From assembly GCF_004197395.1 (NCBI RefSeq), contig NZ_SELS01000017.1, positions 99,034 through 163,033 of the forward strand: a DNA stretch of 64,000 nucleotides, given 5' to 3'. Both the position numbers and the translations under genes were made by a program. The notes beneath the pieces are model-generated. The model did not search any database. It had not been told where the DNA came from and saw only the letters and a list, made by a program, of their open reading frames with translations. Source of the stretch: Paraburkholderia sp. UYCP14C. GTDB lineage: Bacteria > Pseudomonadota > Gammaproteobacteria > Burkholderiales > Burkholderiaceae. Shown here piece by piece: positions 25,242 through 35,241 of this stretch (positions within the stretch are counted from its first letter, which is position 1; each line of letters starts with the position of its first letter).

Positions 25242-26078
25242 TCAGCCATCGAGTTGCGGCTTGAACGCATACTGCCCAATCTCGCCGCCGCGCGCGACCA
25301 CCGCGGTGCTCTCCGGAATTTCCTCCCACCACCCCGGCAAGTCCGCGAGCGGCTCGGACAGCACGAGGAACGCATTCTCGCCGGCCCTCATGATGCGCTC
25401 GTCGTCGGGATACAACTGGTGCAGATGACGGAACGACGTGCTGTGAAACAGCGAGCGCGACTGTCCTTCGCTCGAATAGCGGACCGCGACGATCTGCTCG
25501 CCGTCGGTCGCGCACACGGTCATGTTCAGCGGTTCAGCCACGCAATGCTGGCGCCCGGTGGCTTCGACGAAGCCGACCATCCGTTCGAGCGCGGTGACGG
25601 GCGCAAGCTCGAGCCCGAAGGTCAGCGCGAGAAAAAACATCACTTCGGAATCGGTCGAGCCTTCGATGGACGGGAACAGATCGGGGTCGATCTTCACCAT
25701 CAGATCGCGGCGCACCTTCGGGAAGTCGCGCACCAGCCCGTTGTGCGCGAACAGCCAGCGGCCGTAGCGGAACGGATGACAGTTGGTTTCCTGCGACGGC
25801 GTGTCGGTGGCCGCGCGTATGTGCGCGACGAACAGCGGAGAGTGGATCGCCCGCGCGGCCTCGCGTAGATTGCGGTCGCTCCACGCCGGCTGGATGCAGC
25901 GGTAGCGAAACGGAATGTCGGTGGGATGTCCATACCAGCCGATGCCGAAACCGTCGCCATTGGTGGTGGTGGCACCGAGCCGCGAATGCATGCTCTGGTC
26001 GATCAGCGAATGCCGGGCGTTGAACAGCACGGTTTCGAGCTGAAGCGGATTGCCGGTATATGCGAGCCAGCGGCACAT
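25242..26078 (-). CDS. Class II glutamine amidotransferase (YafJ/EgtC-like)
   Basis: 278 residues. The mature N-terminus MCRWLAYTG provides the catalytic Cys2, followed by NGDGFGIGWY, AHIRAATD and CHPFRYGRWLFAHNG, all hallmarks of Ntn-type glutaminase domains of the YafJ/DUG3/EgtC group. Members hydrolyse gamma-glutamyl amide bonds. No ergothioneine genes are nearby, so the substrate is open. GGAGAG precedes the start. It is divergent from narG with about 250 bp between. Confidence 0.9.
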   Translation of the reverse strand: MCRWLAYTGNPLQLETVLFNARHSLIDQSMHSRLGATTTNGDGFGIGWYGHPTDIPFRYRCIQPAWSDRNLREAARAIHSPLFVAHIRAATDTPSQETNCHPFRYGRWLFAHNGLVRDFPKVRRDLMVKIDPDLFPSIEGSTDSEVMFFLALTFGLELAPVTALERMVGFVEATGRQHCVAEPLNMTVCATDGEQIVAVRYSSEGQSRSLFHSTSFRHLHQLYPDDERIMRAGENAFLVLSEPLADLPGWWEEIPESTAVVARGGEIGQYAFKPQLDG

Positions 26079-26325
26079 GATTGCTCTCCTGTCGGTTGCG
26101 CATCACAACCCTACACCAGTCGCGCGCGGCGATTGTAGGACCAAAGTCCGATTGAGGTAGATTTGATGCATGTCACCATTGACGTCGACCTTGAGTGCTA
26201 AGGTGCCTCCGTGCCGGGGCATCAAGGCAGCCCTCCAGGCACGAAGCGGACGTCAGCCGTAGTGGGTCCGTTTCAAATCCTTTCGCGACCTTGTGCCGAC
26301 CCAATCTGATGGAGGCAGGACGCAC

Positions 26326-29300
26326 ATGAGCCACTTTCTGGACAGGTTACGTTACTTTACGGCCCCCCGTCCGCAGTTTTCGGATGGCCATGGTGCTGTC
26401 ACAGATGAAGACCGGCAATGGGAGGATGCTTACCGCAAGCGCTGGCAGCACGACAAGATAGTTCGCTCCACTCATGGAGTGAATTGCACCGGGTCCTGCT
26501 CGTGGAAGATCTATGTCAAAGGCGGCATCGTCACGTGGGAAACGCAGCAGACGGACTATCCGCGCACCCGGCACGACATGCCCAATCACGAGCCGCGTGG
26601 ATGCTCGCGAGGCGCATCCTATTCGTGGTACCTCTATAGCGCGAATCGCCTGAAATATCCGCTGGTGCGCAGCGCGCTCGTCAAGCTGTGGCGCGAGCGC
26701 CGCGCTTCGCTGGATCCCGTGCAAGCCTGGCAGTCGATCGTCGAGGACCAGGCGGCGCGGCGCGGCTATCAGAGCCGCCGGGGCCTTGGCGGCTTCATTC
26801 GCTCCACATGGGACGAAGTCAACGAAATCGTCGCGGCCGCCAACGTATATACGGTCAAGCATCACGGACCCGATCGGGTGATCGGCTTCTCGCCGATCCC
26901 GGCGATGTCGATGGTGTCGTACGCGGCGGGCTCGCGTTATCTATCGCTGATCGGCGGCGTTTGCCTGAGTTTCTACGACTGGTATTGCGACCTGCCGCCC
27001 GCTTCGCCGCAGACCTGGGGCGAGCAGACCGACGTGCCGGAATCGGCGGACTGGTACAACTCCACGTTCATCATGATGTGGGGGTCGAACGTCCCGCAGA
27101 CCCGCACGCCGGACGCGCATTTCATGACCGAGGTGCGCTACAAGGGCGCCAAGATCGTCTCCATCTTTCCCGACTACGCGGAAGGCGCCAAGTTCGGCGA
27201 CATCTGGCTGCACCCGAAGCAAGGCACCGACGCGGCACTCGCGCTCGCGATGGGCCACGTGATCCTGAAGGAGTTCCACCTGGCCGGCAAAAGCGACTAC
27301 TTCGTCGACTACTGCCGGCGTTTCACCGACATGCCGTGTCTGGTGCGCCTCGTGCCGCATGGCGACGCCTACGTGCCCGAACGGCTCGCGCGCGCGTCGG
27401 ACTTCGACGACGGGCTCGGTCAGGCCAACAATCCCGAGTGGAAGACCGTGACGATCGACTCGGCGAGCAATGCGTTCGTCGTGCCGGTCGGCTCGGTGGG
27501 TTTTCGCTGGGGACAAAAGGAAGGCGAGGACCAGGGCAAATGGAACCTGAAGTCCGAAGCGGCTACGGGTGAGTCGGTCACGCCAAGGCTTTCGCTCGCC
27601 GATGCGCACGATGACGTGGTCAACGTGCTGTTCCCATACTTCGGCAATATCGAGCACCCGCATTTCCATCACACCACCCATGCGTCGCAACTGTCGCGCA
27701 GGATCGGCGTACGCAAGATCGCCACGCGCAACGGCGAGATGCTCGTCGCCACGGTCCACGACCTCTTCGTTGCCAACTATGGACTCGACCAGGGGCTCGG
27801 CGGCGAGGATATCGCAACCGGCTACGACGACGATGTGCCGTACACACCGGCATGGCAGGAAGCGATCACGGGCGTCAAGCGCGCGGACGTGATCTCGGTG
27901 GCGCGCCAGTTCGCGGAGAACGCGCACAAGACCCAGGGCAAGTCGATGGTGATCATCGGCGCCGGGATCAATCACTGGTTCCACATGGACATGTCGTATC
28001 GCGCGATCATGAACATGCTGATCATGTGCGGCTGCATCGGCAAGTCGGGCGGCGGCTGGTCACACTACGTCGGGCAGGAAAAACTGCGCCCGCAAACGGG
28101 TTGGACCGCGCTCGCGTTCGCGCTGGACTGGCACCGTCCGCCGCGTCATATGAATGCGACGTCGTTCTTCTACGCGCATACCGACCAGTGGCGCTACGAC
28201 CCGATGAACCCCACGGCGCTGCTGTCGCCGCTGGCGGACCCGAGCCGCTTTCATGGCGCGCCGATCGACTACAACGTGCGCGCCGAGCGCATGGGGTGGC
28301 TGCCGTCCGCGCCGCAACTGGCGGTCAACCCGCTCGATTACGGGCGGGCGCTGAACGACCCGGCGCAGGCGGCGACCACGGTCGTGCGCGATCTGCGATC
28401 GGGCAGCCTGCGCATGTCCTGCGAGGACCCCGACCATCCGGTCAATTTCCCGCGCAACCTGTTCGTGTGGCGCTCGAACCTGCTGGGCTCGTCGGGCAAG
28501 GGGCACGAATATTTTCTGAAGCATCTGCTCGGCACGACCAACGCCGTGCAGGGCGAGGAAGTGGTGAAGTCCGGGCACCCGCGTCCCGAAGAGATCGCAT
28601 GGCACGACGAGGCGCCGCGCGGCAAGCTGGACCTGCTGGTCACGCTCGATTTCCGCATGTCGACCACCTGCATGTATTCCGACGTCGTGCTGCCGACCGC
28701 GACGTGGTACGAAAAGGACGATATGAACACGTCCGACATGCACCCGTTCATTCACCCGCTGTCGGCCGCCGTCGATCCGGCCTGGCAGTCGAAAAGCGAC
28801 TGGGAGATCTTCAAGGGCATCGCAAAGCGGTTCTCGGAGTTGAGCGAGGGCCAGCTCGGTGTCGAGCGCGACATCGTGCTCGCGCCGATCGCGCATGACA
28901 GTCCGGCCGAACTCGCGCAGCCGTTCGACGTGCAGGACTGGAAACGCGGCGAATGCGAACCGGTGCCCGGCAAGACCATGCCCTCGGTGCTGGTGGTCGA
29001 GCGCGACTACCCCGGCACCTACGCGAAGTTCACCTCGCTCGGGCCGTTGATGGACAAGCTCGGCAACGGCGGCAAGGGCGTCAGCTGGGACACGAAGGAC
29101 GAAGTCGCGATGCTCGGCGACCTCAACTACCGGGTCGCCGAAACGGGCTGCGCGAAGGGACGTCCGCGCATCGACACGGCGCTCGACGCCGCCGAGGTAA
29201 TCCTGTCGCTCGCGCCGGAGACCAACGGCGCGGTGGCCGTCAAAGCATGGGACGCGCTCTCCGCGATGACCGGGATCGAACACGAGCACCTGGCCGATGC

Positions 29301-30102
29301 CCGTGCCGACGAAAAAATCCGCTTTCGCGACATCCAGGCGCAGCCGCGCAAGATCATCTCGTCGCCGACGTGGAGCGGTATCGAATCGGAGCATGTGTCG
29401 TACAACGCGGGCTATACCAACGTGCACGAGCTGATTCCGTGGCGCACGCTGAGCGGCCGCCAGCAGCTCTATCAGGATCACCTGTGGATGCGCGCGTTCG
29501 GCGAGTCGTTGTGCGTCTACAAGCCGCCGATCGAAACCGGCAGCTACGAGCACATGGCGGGGGCGCGCTCGAACGGCAACCCGGAGATCGTGCTGAACTT
29601 CATCACGCCGCACCAGAAGTGGGGCATCCACAGCACCTACACCGACAACCTGCTGATGCTGACGCTGTCGCGCGGCGGGCCGATCGTGTGGCTCTCGGAA
29701 GCCGACGCGAAGGCGATCGGCGTGGTCGATAACGACTGGATCGAGTGCTACAACTCGAACGGCGCGCTGTGCGCGCGCGCCGTGGTCAGCCAGCGCGTGC
29801 CGCGCGGCATGGTGATGATGTATCACGCGCAGGAAAAGATCGTGAACACGCCCGGCTCGGAGATTACCGGCACCCGCGGCGGCATTCACAACTCGGTCAC
29901 CCGCGTGGCGCTGAAACCGACGCATATGATCGGCGGCTATGCGCAGCTCGCGTATGGCTTCAACTACTACGGCACGGTGGGCTCCAACCGCGACGAGTTC
30001 CTGATCGTGCGCAAGATGAAGCAGATCGACTGGCTCGACGACACCCCGCCGCTCACGATGAGCCCGCCTGTCCAGCCAGTGCGGCAAGGAGAAGCCTCAT
30101 GA
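26326..30102 (+). CDS. narG: Respiratory nitrate reductase alpha subunit NarG
   Basis: 1258 residues from ATG 26326 with GGAGG upstream. The N-terminal iron-sulfur ligand set H50, C54, C58 and C93 (THGVNCTGSC, GCSRGAS) is the special His-Cys3 FS0 site of NarG. Molybdopterin-binding motifs follow through the chain, for example GSNVPQTRTPDAHF. It reduces nitrate to nitrite at a bis-MGD molybdenum centre on the cytoplasmic face, taking electrons from NarH and quinol-oxidising NarI. First gene of narGHJI. narX/narL and cofactor genes are not in the window. Confidence 0.98.
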   Translation: MSHFLDRLRYFTAPRPQFSDGHGAVTDEDRQWEDAYRKRWQHDKIVRSTHGVNCTGSCSWKIYVKGGIVTWETQQTDYPRTRHDMPNHEPRGCSRGASYSWYLYSANRLKYPLVRSALVKLWRERRASLDPVQAWQSIVEDQAARRGYQSRRGLGGFIRSTWDEVNEIVAAANVYTVKHHGPDRVIGFSPIPAMSMVSYAAGSRYLSLIGGVCLSFYDWYCDLPPASPQTWGEQTDVPESADWYNSTFIMMWGSNVPQTRTPDAHFMTEVRYKGAKIVSIFPDYAEGAKFGDIWLHPKQGTDAALALAMGHVILKEFHLAGKSDYFVDYCRRFTDMPCLVRLVPHGDAYVPERLARASDFDDGLGQANNPEWKTVTIDSASNAFVVPVGSVGFRWGQKEGEDQGKWNLKSEAATGESVTPRLSLADAHDDVVNVLFPYFGNIEHPHFHHTTHASQLSRRIGVRKIATRNGEMLVATVHDLFVANYGLDQGLGGEDIATGYDDDVPYTPAWQEAITGVKRADVISVARQFAENAHKTQGKSMVIIGAGINHWFHMDMSYRAIMNMLIMCGCIGKSGGGWSHYVGQEKLRPQTGWTALAFALDWHRPPRHMNATSFFYAHTDQWRYDPMNPTALLSPLADPSRFHGAPIDYNVRAERMGWLPSAPQLAVNPLDYGRALNDPAQAATTVVRDLRSGSLRMSCEDPDHPVNFPRNLFVWRSNLLGSSGKGHEYFLKHLLGTTNAVQGEEVVKSGHPRPEEIAWHDEAPRGKLDLLVTLDFRMSTTCMYSDVVLPTATWYEKDDMNTSDMHPFIHPLSAAVDPAWQSKSDWEIFKGIAKRFSELSEGQLGVERDIVLAPIAHDSPAELAQPFDVQDWKRGECEPVPGKTMPSVLVVERDYPGTYAKFTSLGPLMDKLGNGGKGVSWDTKDEVAMLGDLNYRVAETGCAKGRPRIDTALDAAEVILSLAPETNGAVAVKAWDALSAMTGIEHEHLADARADEKIRFRDIQAQPRKIISSPTWSGIESEHVSYNAGYTNVHELIPWRTLSGRQQLYQDHLWMRAFGESLCVYKPPIETGSYEHMAGARSNGNPEIVLNFITPHQKWGIHSTYTDNLLMLTLSRGGPIVWLSEADAKAIGVVDNDWIECYNSNGALCARAVVSQRVPRGMVMMYHAQEKIVNTPGSEITGTRGGIHNSVTRVALKPTHMIGGYAQLAYGFNYYGTVGSNRDEFLIVRKMKQIDWLDDTPPLTMSPPVQPVRQGEAS

Positions 30103-31625
30103 AAGTGCGCGCGCAGATCGCAATGGTGCTGAACCTCGACAAGTGCATCGGCTGCCATACGTGCTCGGTGACCTGCAAGAACGTCTGGACGAGCCGCGAG
30201 GGCATGGAATACGCGTGGTTCAACAACGTGGAGACCAAACCAGGTATCGGCTACCCGAAGGACTGGGAGAACCAGGAGCGCTGGCGCGGCGGCTGGACGC
30301 GCCGCAGCGACGGCAAGATCGAGCCGCGTCAGGGCAACAAGTGGCGGCTGCTGGCCAAGATCTTCGCCAATCCGCATTTACCGGAGATCGACGACTACTA
30401 CGAGCCCTTCACCTTCGACTACGCGAACCTGCAGGATTCGGGCGATACGAAAGCGATGCCGGTGGCGCGGCCGCGCTCGCTGATCAGCGGCGAGCGGCTC
30501 GAGAAGATCGAATGGGGGCCGAACTGGGAGGAGATCCTCGGCGGCGAGTTCGAGAAACGCTCGAAAGACTACAACTTCGAGAACGTGCAGAAGGACATCT
30601 ACGGGCAGTTCGAAAACACCTTCATGATGTACCTGCCGCGACTGTGCGAGCACTGTCTGAATCCGAGCTGTGTCGCGTCGTGTCCCTCCGGCTCGATCTA
30701 CAAGCGCGAAGAGGACGGCATCGTGCTGATCGATCAGGACAAGTGCCGCGGCTGGCGGATGTGCGTGTCCGGCTGCCCGTACAAGAAGATCTACTTCAAC
30801 TGGCAGACCGGCAAGGCGGAGAAGTGCATCTTCTGCTATCCGCGCATCGAAGTCGGACAGCCTACGGTCTGCTCGGAAACCTGTGTGGGCCGCATCCGCT
30901 ATCTGGGCGTGCTGCTTTACGACGCGGATCGCATCAGCGAGGCCGCCAGCGTCGAAGACGAACGCGACCTGTATGAAGCGCAGCTGTCGGTGTTTCTCAA
31001 TCCGCACGATCCGCGGGTCATCGCCCAGGCCGAGCGCGATGGCGTGCCGGCCGCGTGGATCGAAGGCGCGCAGCGCTCGCCGATCTACAAGATGGCGATC
31101 GACTGGAAAATCGCCTTCCCGTTGCATCCGGAATTCCGCACGTTGCCGATGGTGTGGTACGTGCCGCCGCTGTCGCCGATCAACGCGGCGGCCAACAGCG
31201 GCGAGCTCGGCATGAACGGCTATTTGCCCGATGTCGACGCGCTGCGCATCCCGCTGCGTTATCTCGCCAACCTGCTGACCGCCGGCAAGGAAGAGCCCGT
31301 CAAGCTGGCGCTCGAACGGCTGCTGGCCATGCGCGCCTTCATGCGCTCGCGCCATGTCGATCAGATCGAGGTGCCCGGCGTGCTGACCCAGGCCGGCTTG
31401 ACGGTCCCCCAGGTGGAGGACATGTACCGCTATCTGGCGATCGCCAACTACGAAGACCGCTTCGTGATTCCGACCACGCATCGCGAGTATGCGGAAGATG
31501 CGTTCGACCTGCGTTCGTCGTGCGGCTTCTCGTTCGGCAACGGCTGTTCGGACGGCAAGTCGGAACTGAGCCTGTTCAGCACGAAGAAAGGCCGCCGCAC
31601 GATCCCCATCCGGCAGGAGCCTTGA
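30099..31625 (+). CDS. narH: Respiratory nitrate reductase beta subunit NarH
   Basis: 508 residues. It starts within the narG stop region (ATGA, 4-bp overlap). Four Cys clusters bind the electron-transfer centres: CIGCHTCSVTC, CEHCLNPSCVASC, CRGWRMCVSGC (where a Trp replaces a Cys, giving the 3Fe-4S centre) and CIFCYPRIEVGQPTVCSETC. It carries electrons from the NarI haems to NarG on the cytoplasmic side of the membrane. Confidence 0.98.
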   Translation: MKVRAQIAMVLNLDKCIGCHTCSVTCKNVWTSREGMEYAWFNNVETKPGIGYPKDWENQERWRGGWTRRSDGKIEPRQGNKWRLLAKIFANPHLPEIDDYYEPFTFDYANLQDSGDTKAMPVARPRSLISGERLEKIEWGPNWEEILGGEFEKRSKDYNFENVQKDIYGQFENTFMMYLPRLCEHCLNPSCVASCPSGSIYKREEDGIVLIDQDKCRGWRMCVSGCPYKKIYFNWQTGKAEKCIFCYPRIEVGQPTVCSETCVGRIRYLGVLLYDADRISEAASVEDERDLYEAQLSVFLNPHDPRVIAQAERDGVPAAWIEGAQRSPIYKMAIDWKIAFPLHPEFRTLPMVWYVPPLSPINAAANSGELGMNGYLPDVDALRIPLRYLANLLTAGKEEPVKLALERLLAMRAFMRSRHVDQIEVPGVLTQAGLTVPQVEDMYRYLAIANYEDRFVIPTTHREYAEDAFDLRSSCGFSFGNGCSDGKSELSLFSTKKGRRTIPIRQEP

Positions 31626-31626
31626 C

Positions 31627-32379
31627 ATGAAATCGACTGCCGTCACGCAGCCCGCGCTCGTCTACTCGGTGCTCGGCGCGCTGCTTGACTATCCCGACGC
31701 GCAGTTGCTGGCCGCGCTGCCCGAGGCCCGTCTACTGCTCGATGGCGAGCGCGCGTTGACGCGCGATTCGAAGGCTGGACTCGAACGGTTCCTCGACTAC
31801 TGCGAAGCCCGCGATCTGATGACGCTGCAGGAGAACTACGTCGCGCAGTTCGACCGCGGCCGCAACACGTCGCTCTATCTGTTCGAGCATGTGCATGGCG
31901 AATCGCGCGACCGGGGGCAGGCGATGGTCGACCTGCTGCAGATGTACGAGCGGCACGGACTGTTCCTGGCGGCTGGCGAACTGCCCGACTATCTGCCGGT
32001 GTTCCTCGAATATCTGTCGCGTCTGCCCGGCGACGAAGCGCGGGCATTGCTTGCGGAAACCGCGGAGATCCTGCAGTCGATCGCGGCTCAACTGACGAAG
32101 AAGGGCAGCGCCTACGGTCTCGTGGTCGGCGCGCTGGCGGCACTCGCGGGCATCCGTGGGGCCGACACGCCGCGCGAAATCAGCGAGGACGACGCGCAGT
32201 CGCCGCCAGGCCCGGCTGACTATCACGCGCTCGACGCCGCCTGGGTCGACGAGCCGGTGCGCTTCGGCGGCGCCCCCGCGCCGGCGCAGGAGCCCATCCA
32301 GTTTTACGACCGGCGTCCAGGCGATGGCGCCCACTCGACACCGTCACGCAATCGCTCTCAGGAGAACCGGCATGGATGA
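31627..32379 (+). CDS. narJ: Nitrate reductase assembly chaperone NarJ
   Basis: 250 residues beginning 1 bp after the narH stop. An all-helical NarJ/TorD-type chaperone with the characteristic LLDYPDAQLLAALPEA, LQENYVAQFDRGRNTSLYLFEH and LPDYLPVFLEYLS segments. It binds the NarG N-terminus and assists molybdenum-cofactor insertion before membrane docking. The C-terminal 60 residues are low-complexity Pro/Asp-rich and longer than in enterobacteria. Its end overlaps the narI start by 8 bp. Confidence 0.96.
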   Translation: MKSTAVTQPALVYSVLGALLDYPDAQLLAALPEARLLLDGERALTRDSKAGLERFLDYCEARDLMTLQENYVAQFDRGRNTSLYLFEHVHGESRDRGQAMVDLLQMYERHGLFLAAGELPDYLPVFLEYLSRLPGDEARALLAETAEILQSIAAQLTKKGSAYGLVVGALAALAGIRGADTPREISEDDAQSPPGPADYHALDAAWVDEPVRFGGAPAPAQEPIQFYDRRPGDGAHSTPSRNRSQENRHG

Positions 32380-33055
32380 CTACTTCCATCAGTTCCTGTT
32401 CGGAATCTATCCGTACATCTGCCTCGCGGTGCTGCTGCTCGGCAGCCTGATCCGCTTCGACCGCGAGCAGTACACGTGGAAGAGCGATACGTCGCAACTG
32501 TTGAGACACGGTCAGCTGCGCCTCGGCAGCAACCTGTTTCATTGGGGCGTGCTGGTGGTGGTGATGGGCCATTTCGTCGGCTTTCTCGCGCCGCACTGGA
32601 TGGTGGCGCCGTTCCTGAGCGCCACGGGTCACCAGCTGGTGGCGATGGTGGCCGGCGGCGTGTCGGGGTTCGTGGCGATCATCGGCCTGACCATCCTGAT
32701 TCATCGACGCTTGACCGATGCGCGTATCCGCCGCAACAGCCGCACGTGGGACATCGTCATCGTGCTGATGCTGTGGGTGCAGCTCGCGCTGGGTCTGGGC
32801 ACCGTCGCGCTGTCGATGCGTCATATGGACGGCGTATTGTTCGAGCAACTGACCGACTACGTGAAAGGGATCGTCACGTTCCGGCCGGGCGTGGCAGGCC
32901 TGCTGGTCGGGGTGCCGCTGACCTATCAGGTGCATATCGCGCTGGGCTTCACGATCTTCCTGGTCTCGCCGTTCACGCGGATGGTCCACATCTGGAGCGG
33001 GATCGCGTCGCTCGCGTATCTGATCCGTCCGTACCAGCTGGTACGCAAGCGTTGA
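32372..33055 (+). CDS. narI: Respiratory nitrate reductase gamma subunit NarI (cytochrome b)
   Basis: 227 residues with five transmembrane helices. Haem-ligand His residues are in LFHWGVLVVVMGHFVGF and in the last helices (YQVHIALGF, MVHIWSG). It oxidises quinol at the periplasmic side and feeds NarH. ATG 32372 has GGAG upstream and overlaps narJ by 8 bp. It completes the membrane complex. Confidence 0.97.
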   Translation: MDDYFHQFLFGIYPYICLAVLLLGSLIRFDREQYTWKSDTSQLLRHGQLRLGSNLFHWGVLVVVMGHFVGFLAPHWMVAPFLSATGHQLVAMVAGGVSGFVAIIGLTILIHRRLTDARIRRNSRTWDIVIVLMLWVQLALGLGTVALSMRHMDGVLFEQLTDYVKGIVTFRPGVAGLLVGVPLTYQVHIALGFTIFLVSPFTRMVHIWSGIASLAYLIRPYQLVRKR

Positions 33056-33065
33056 GGCGGCCGCG

Positions 33066-33881
33066 ATGAGCACCCTGCCCACCTCCGGGCTTGCGGCAGC
33101 CACGCCGGAGGATACCAACGCGGCTGCCACGCTGAGCGTCAACGGCGTCGAGATCGATGCCGCGGCGATCGCCGAAGAAGCAGGCCATCACGCCGACGCC
33201 GCCGATGCGCTCGCAGCCAGCCGGCGCGCGCTTGCGATCCGCGAGCTGCTGAGGCAGCGCGCCTGCGCGCTCGAACTGATCGAGGACGCCATTCCACTCG
33301 ACGACGCCGCGCTCGATCGGTTGCTGCAACGCGAGCTGTCGGTGCCGGCGGCGACCCGCGCGGACTGCGAGCGCTACTACGCGAGCCATGAAGCGCGCTT
33401 TCGCCGCAATGAAATCGTCTACGCGAGCCACATCCTGTTCGCGGTGACCGGGCACACGCCGCTCGCGCTGATCCGCGGCAAGGCCGAAGCGACGCTGGGC
33501 GCGGTGCTCGCCGCGCCGGATAGCTTCGAAGCGGTGGCCCGCGACGTGTCGAACTGTCCATCCGGCGCGGTGGGCGGCAGCCTCGGCCAACTACTGCGTG
33601 GCGACAGCGTGCCGGAGTTCGAGCGCGCGGTGTTCGACACGCAGGAGACCGGCATGCTGCCGCGCCTCGTCAATACGCGGTTCGGCTTTCATATCGTGCG
33701 TATCGAGCGTCGCGTACCCGGCACGCTGATGGCATTCGAGGACGTCGAGACGCAGATTGCCGGGTTTCTCGATGAGCGCGTGCGGCACAAGGCGATGCAG
33801 CAGTACATATCGATCCTCGCGTCGCGCGCCCGGATCGAAGGGGTTGAACTGGGTGAGACCAACGGACCGCTGGTCCAATAG
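33066..33881 (+). CDS. Parvulin-type peptidyl-prolyl isomerase of the nar operon
   Basis: 271 residues. Residues 120-220 are a rotamase domain: VYASHILFAV, then NCPSGAVGGSLGQLLRGD, FERAVF, and TRFGFHIVRIE. Helical arms before and after resemble the SurA/PpiC architecture. No signal peptide is visible, so it may act in the cytoplasm. Parvulin genes are repeatedly found inside nar operons of beta-proteobacteria and are assumed to help fold nitrate reductase. It follows narI by 10 bp and precedes narK by 14 bp, clearly the same transcript. Confidence 0.9.
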   Translation: MSTLPTSGLAAATPEDTNAAATLSVNGVEIDAAAIAEEAGHHADAADALAASRRALAIRELLRQRACALELIEDAIPLDDAALDRLLQRELSVPAATRADCERYYASHEARFRRNEIVYASHILFAVTGHTPLALIRGKAEATLGAVLAAPDSFEAVARDVSNCPSGAVGGSLGQLLRGDSVPEFERAVFDTQETGMLPRLVNTRFGFHIVRIERRVPGTLMAFEDVETQIAGFLDERVRHKAMQQYISILASRARIEGVELGETNGPLVQ

Positions 33882-33895
33882 ACGACGGAGCTGGC

Positions 33896-35167
33896 ATGAG
33901 TGCACATAGTGGTACCGGCCAACCAGCAGCGGAGCCGGTCGTATCGGCGAAGGCATGGTCGGTCCTGTTCGCGAGTACGTTTGCCTTTCTCGTCTGCTTC
34001 GTCGTCTGGATGATGTTCGGCGTGCTCGGCGTGCCGTTGCGCGAGGAGCTGAAACTGAACAGCACCCAGTTCGGCCTGCTGACCTCGACGCCGGTGTTGA
34101 CCGGCGCGTTGATGCGTCTGCCCCTCGGCACGTGGACCGACCGTTTCGGCGGCCGTATCGTGATGACGGTGCTGCTGGCGGTTTGCTCGGTGCCGGTCTT
34201 TATCGTCAGCTATGCGACCGCGCTGTGGCAGTTTCTGCTGATCGGACTTTTTCTCGGCTGCGTCGGCGCGTCGTTCGCGGTGGGGACGCCATATGTCGCG
34301 CGGTTCTTTCCGCCCGCGCGCCGCGGCTTCGCGATGGGCTTCTTCGGTGCGGGGACCGCGGGCGCCGCGGTCAACCTGTTCGTCACGCCGTCGTTGCAGG
34401 CGGCCTTTGGCTGGCGTTTCGTGCCGCGAGTCTATGCGATCGCGCTGCTCGTGACGGCTGTGATCTTCTGGTTCGCGTCGGCGCCCGATCCGGGCGCGGG
34501 ACAATCGAAGGGATCGTGGCTCGATGGCTTCAAGGTGCTGCGCAATCCACACGTGTGGCGGCTGTGCCAGTACTACTCGATCACGTTTGGCGGCTTTACC
34601 GCGCTGTCGCTGTGGATCCCGCAATACCTGAAGGCGGAGTACGGGATGTCGCTGGTGATGGCGTCGATGTTCGCCGTGGGATTCTCGTTGCCGGGGTCGG
34701 TGCTGCGGGCCGTAGGCGGCGCGCTGGCGGATCGGCTCGGCGCGCACAGCGTGACGTGGTGGGGGCTATGGGTCGCGTGGATCTGCCTGTTTCTGCTGTC
34801 CTATCCGCCGACTCACTTCGTGATCCACACGATCGACGGTACCGCGAGCATTCACCTGCGGGTGACCGTCTATGCGTTCGTCGCGCTGGCGTTCGTGCTC
34901 GGCGCGGTGTTCGCGTTTGGCATGGCCTCGACCTTCAAGTACGTGGCCGACGATTTTCCGGACAACATGGGCGTCGTCACCGGGATCGTCGGGCTTGCGG
35001 GTGGCCTTGGCGGATTCCTGCTGCCGATCATCTTCGGCATCCTGCTGGATATTTTCAGGGTGCGTTCTACCTGCTTCATGTTCCTGTACGGGATCGTATG
35101 GGTATCGCTGATCCTGATCTACCTGTCGGAGGTGCGGCGTACACCGGTCGCGGGTCGCGTTGCGTAG
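33896..35167 (+). CDS. narK: Nitrate/nitrite transporter, NarK-type MFS
   Basis: 423 residues with about twelve transmembrane helices. Signatures are LLTSTPVLTGALMRLPLGTWTDRFGGR in the first half and the glycine-rich GMASTFKYV then GVVTGIVGLAGGLGGFLLP in the second half, the two nitrate-signature regions of NNP-family carriers. It imports nitrate and/or exports nitrite for the upstream reductase. It is the last gene of the nar transcript. Confidence 0.93.
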   Translation: MSAHSGTGQPAAEPVVSAKAWSVLFASTFAFLVCFVVWMMFGVLGVPLREELKLNSTQFGLLTSTPVLTGALMRLPLGTWTDRFGGRIVMTVLLAVCSVPVFIVSYATALWQFLLIGLFLGCVGASFAVGTPYVARFFPPARRGFAMGFFGAGTAGAAVNLFVTPSLQAAFGWRFVPRVYAIALLVTAVIFWFASAPDPGAGQSKGSWLDGFKVLRNPHVWRLCQYYSITFGGFTALSLWIPQYLKAEYGMSLVMASMFAVGFSLPGSVLRAVGGALADRLGAHSVTWWGLWVAWICLFLLSYPPTHFVIHTIDGTASIHLRVTVYAFVALAFVLGAVFAFGMASTFKYVADDFPDNMGVVTGIVGLAGGLGGFLLPIIFGILLDIFRVRSTCFMFLYGIVWVSLILIYLSEVRRTPVAGRVA

Positions 35168-35241
35168 CCGTGTTCGTGCTTGATTCGCGCAGGCTGCGGG
35201 CTCTGCCTGCCGGCCTGCTTTTTCGCTGATGGAGGTACCCG

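Noticed and set aside
26163-26176. TTGAT-GCAT-GTCAC upstream of narG as an FNR-type site
   Set aside because: Only one half-site is good (ATCAA expected, GTCAC found). An anaerobic activator site is expected before narG, but this match is too weak to annotate.
28060-30087. A 675-codon open frame on the minus strand antisense to narG
   Set aside because: It is a GC-rich shadow of narG: Arg/His-rich translation, no start signals, and narG is unmistakable on the other strand.
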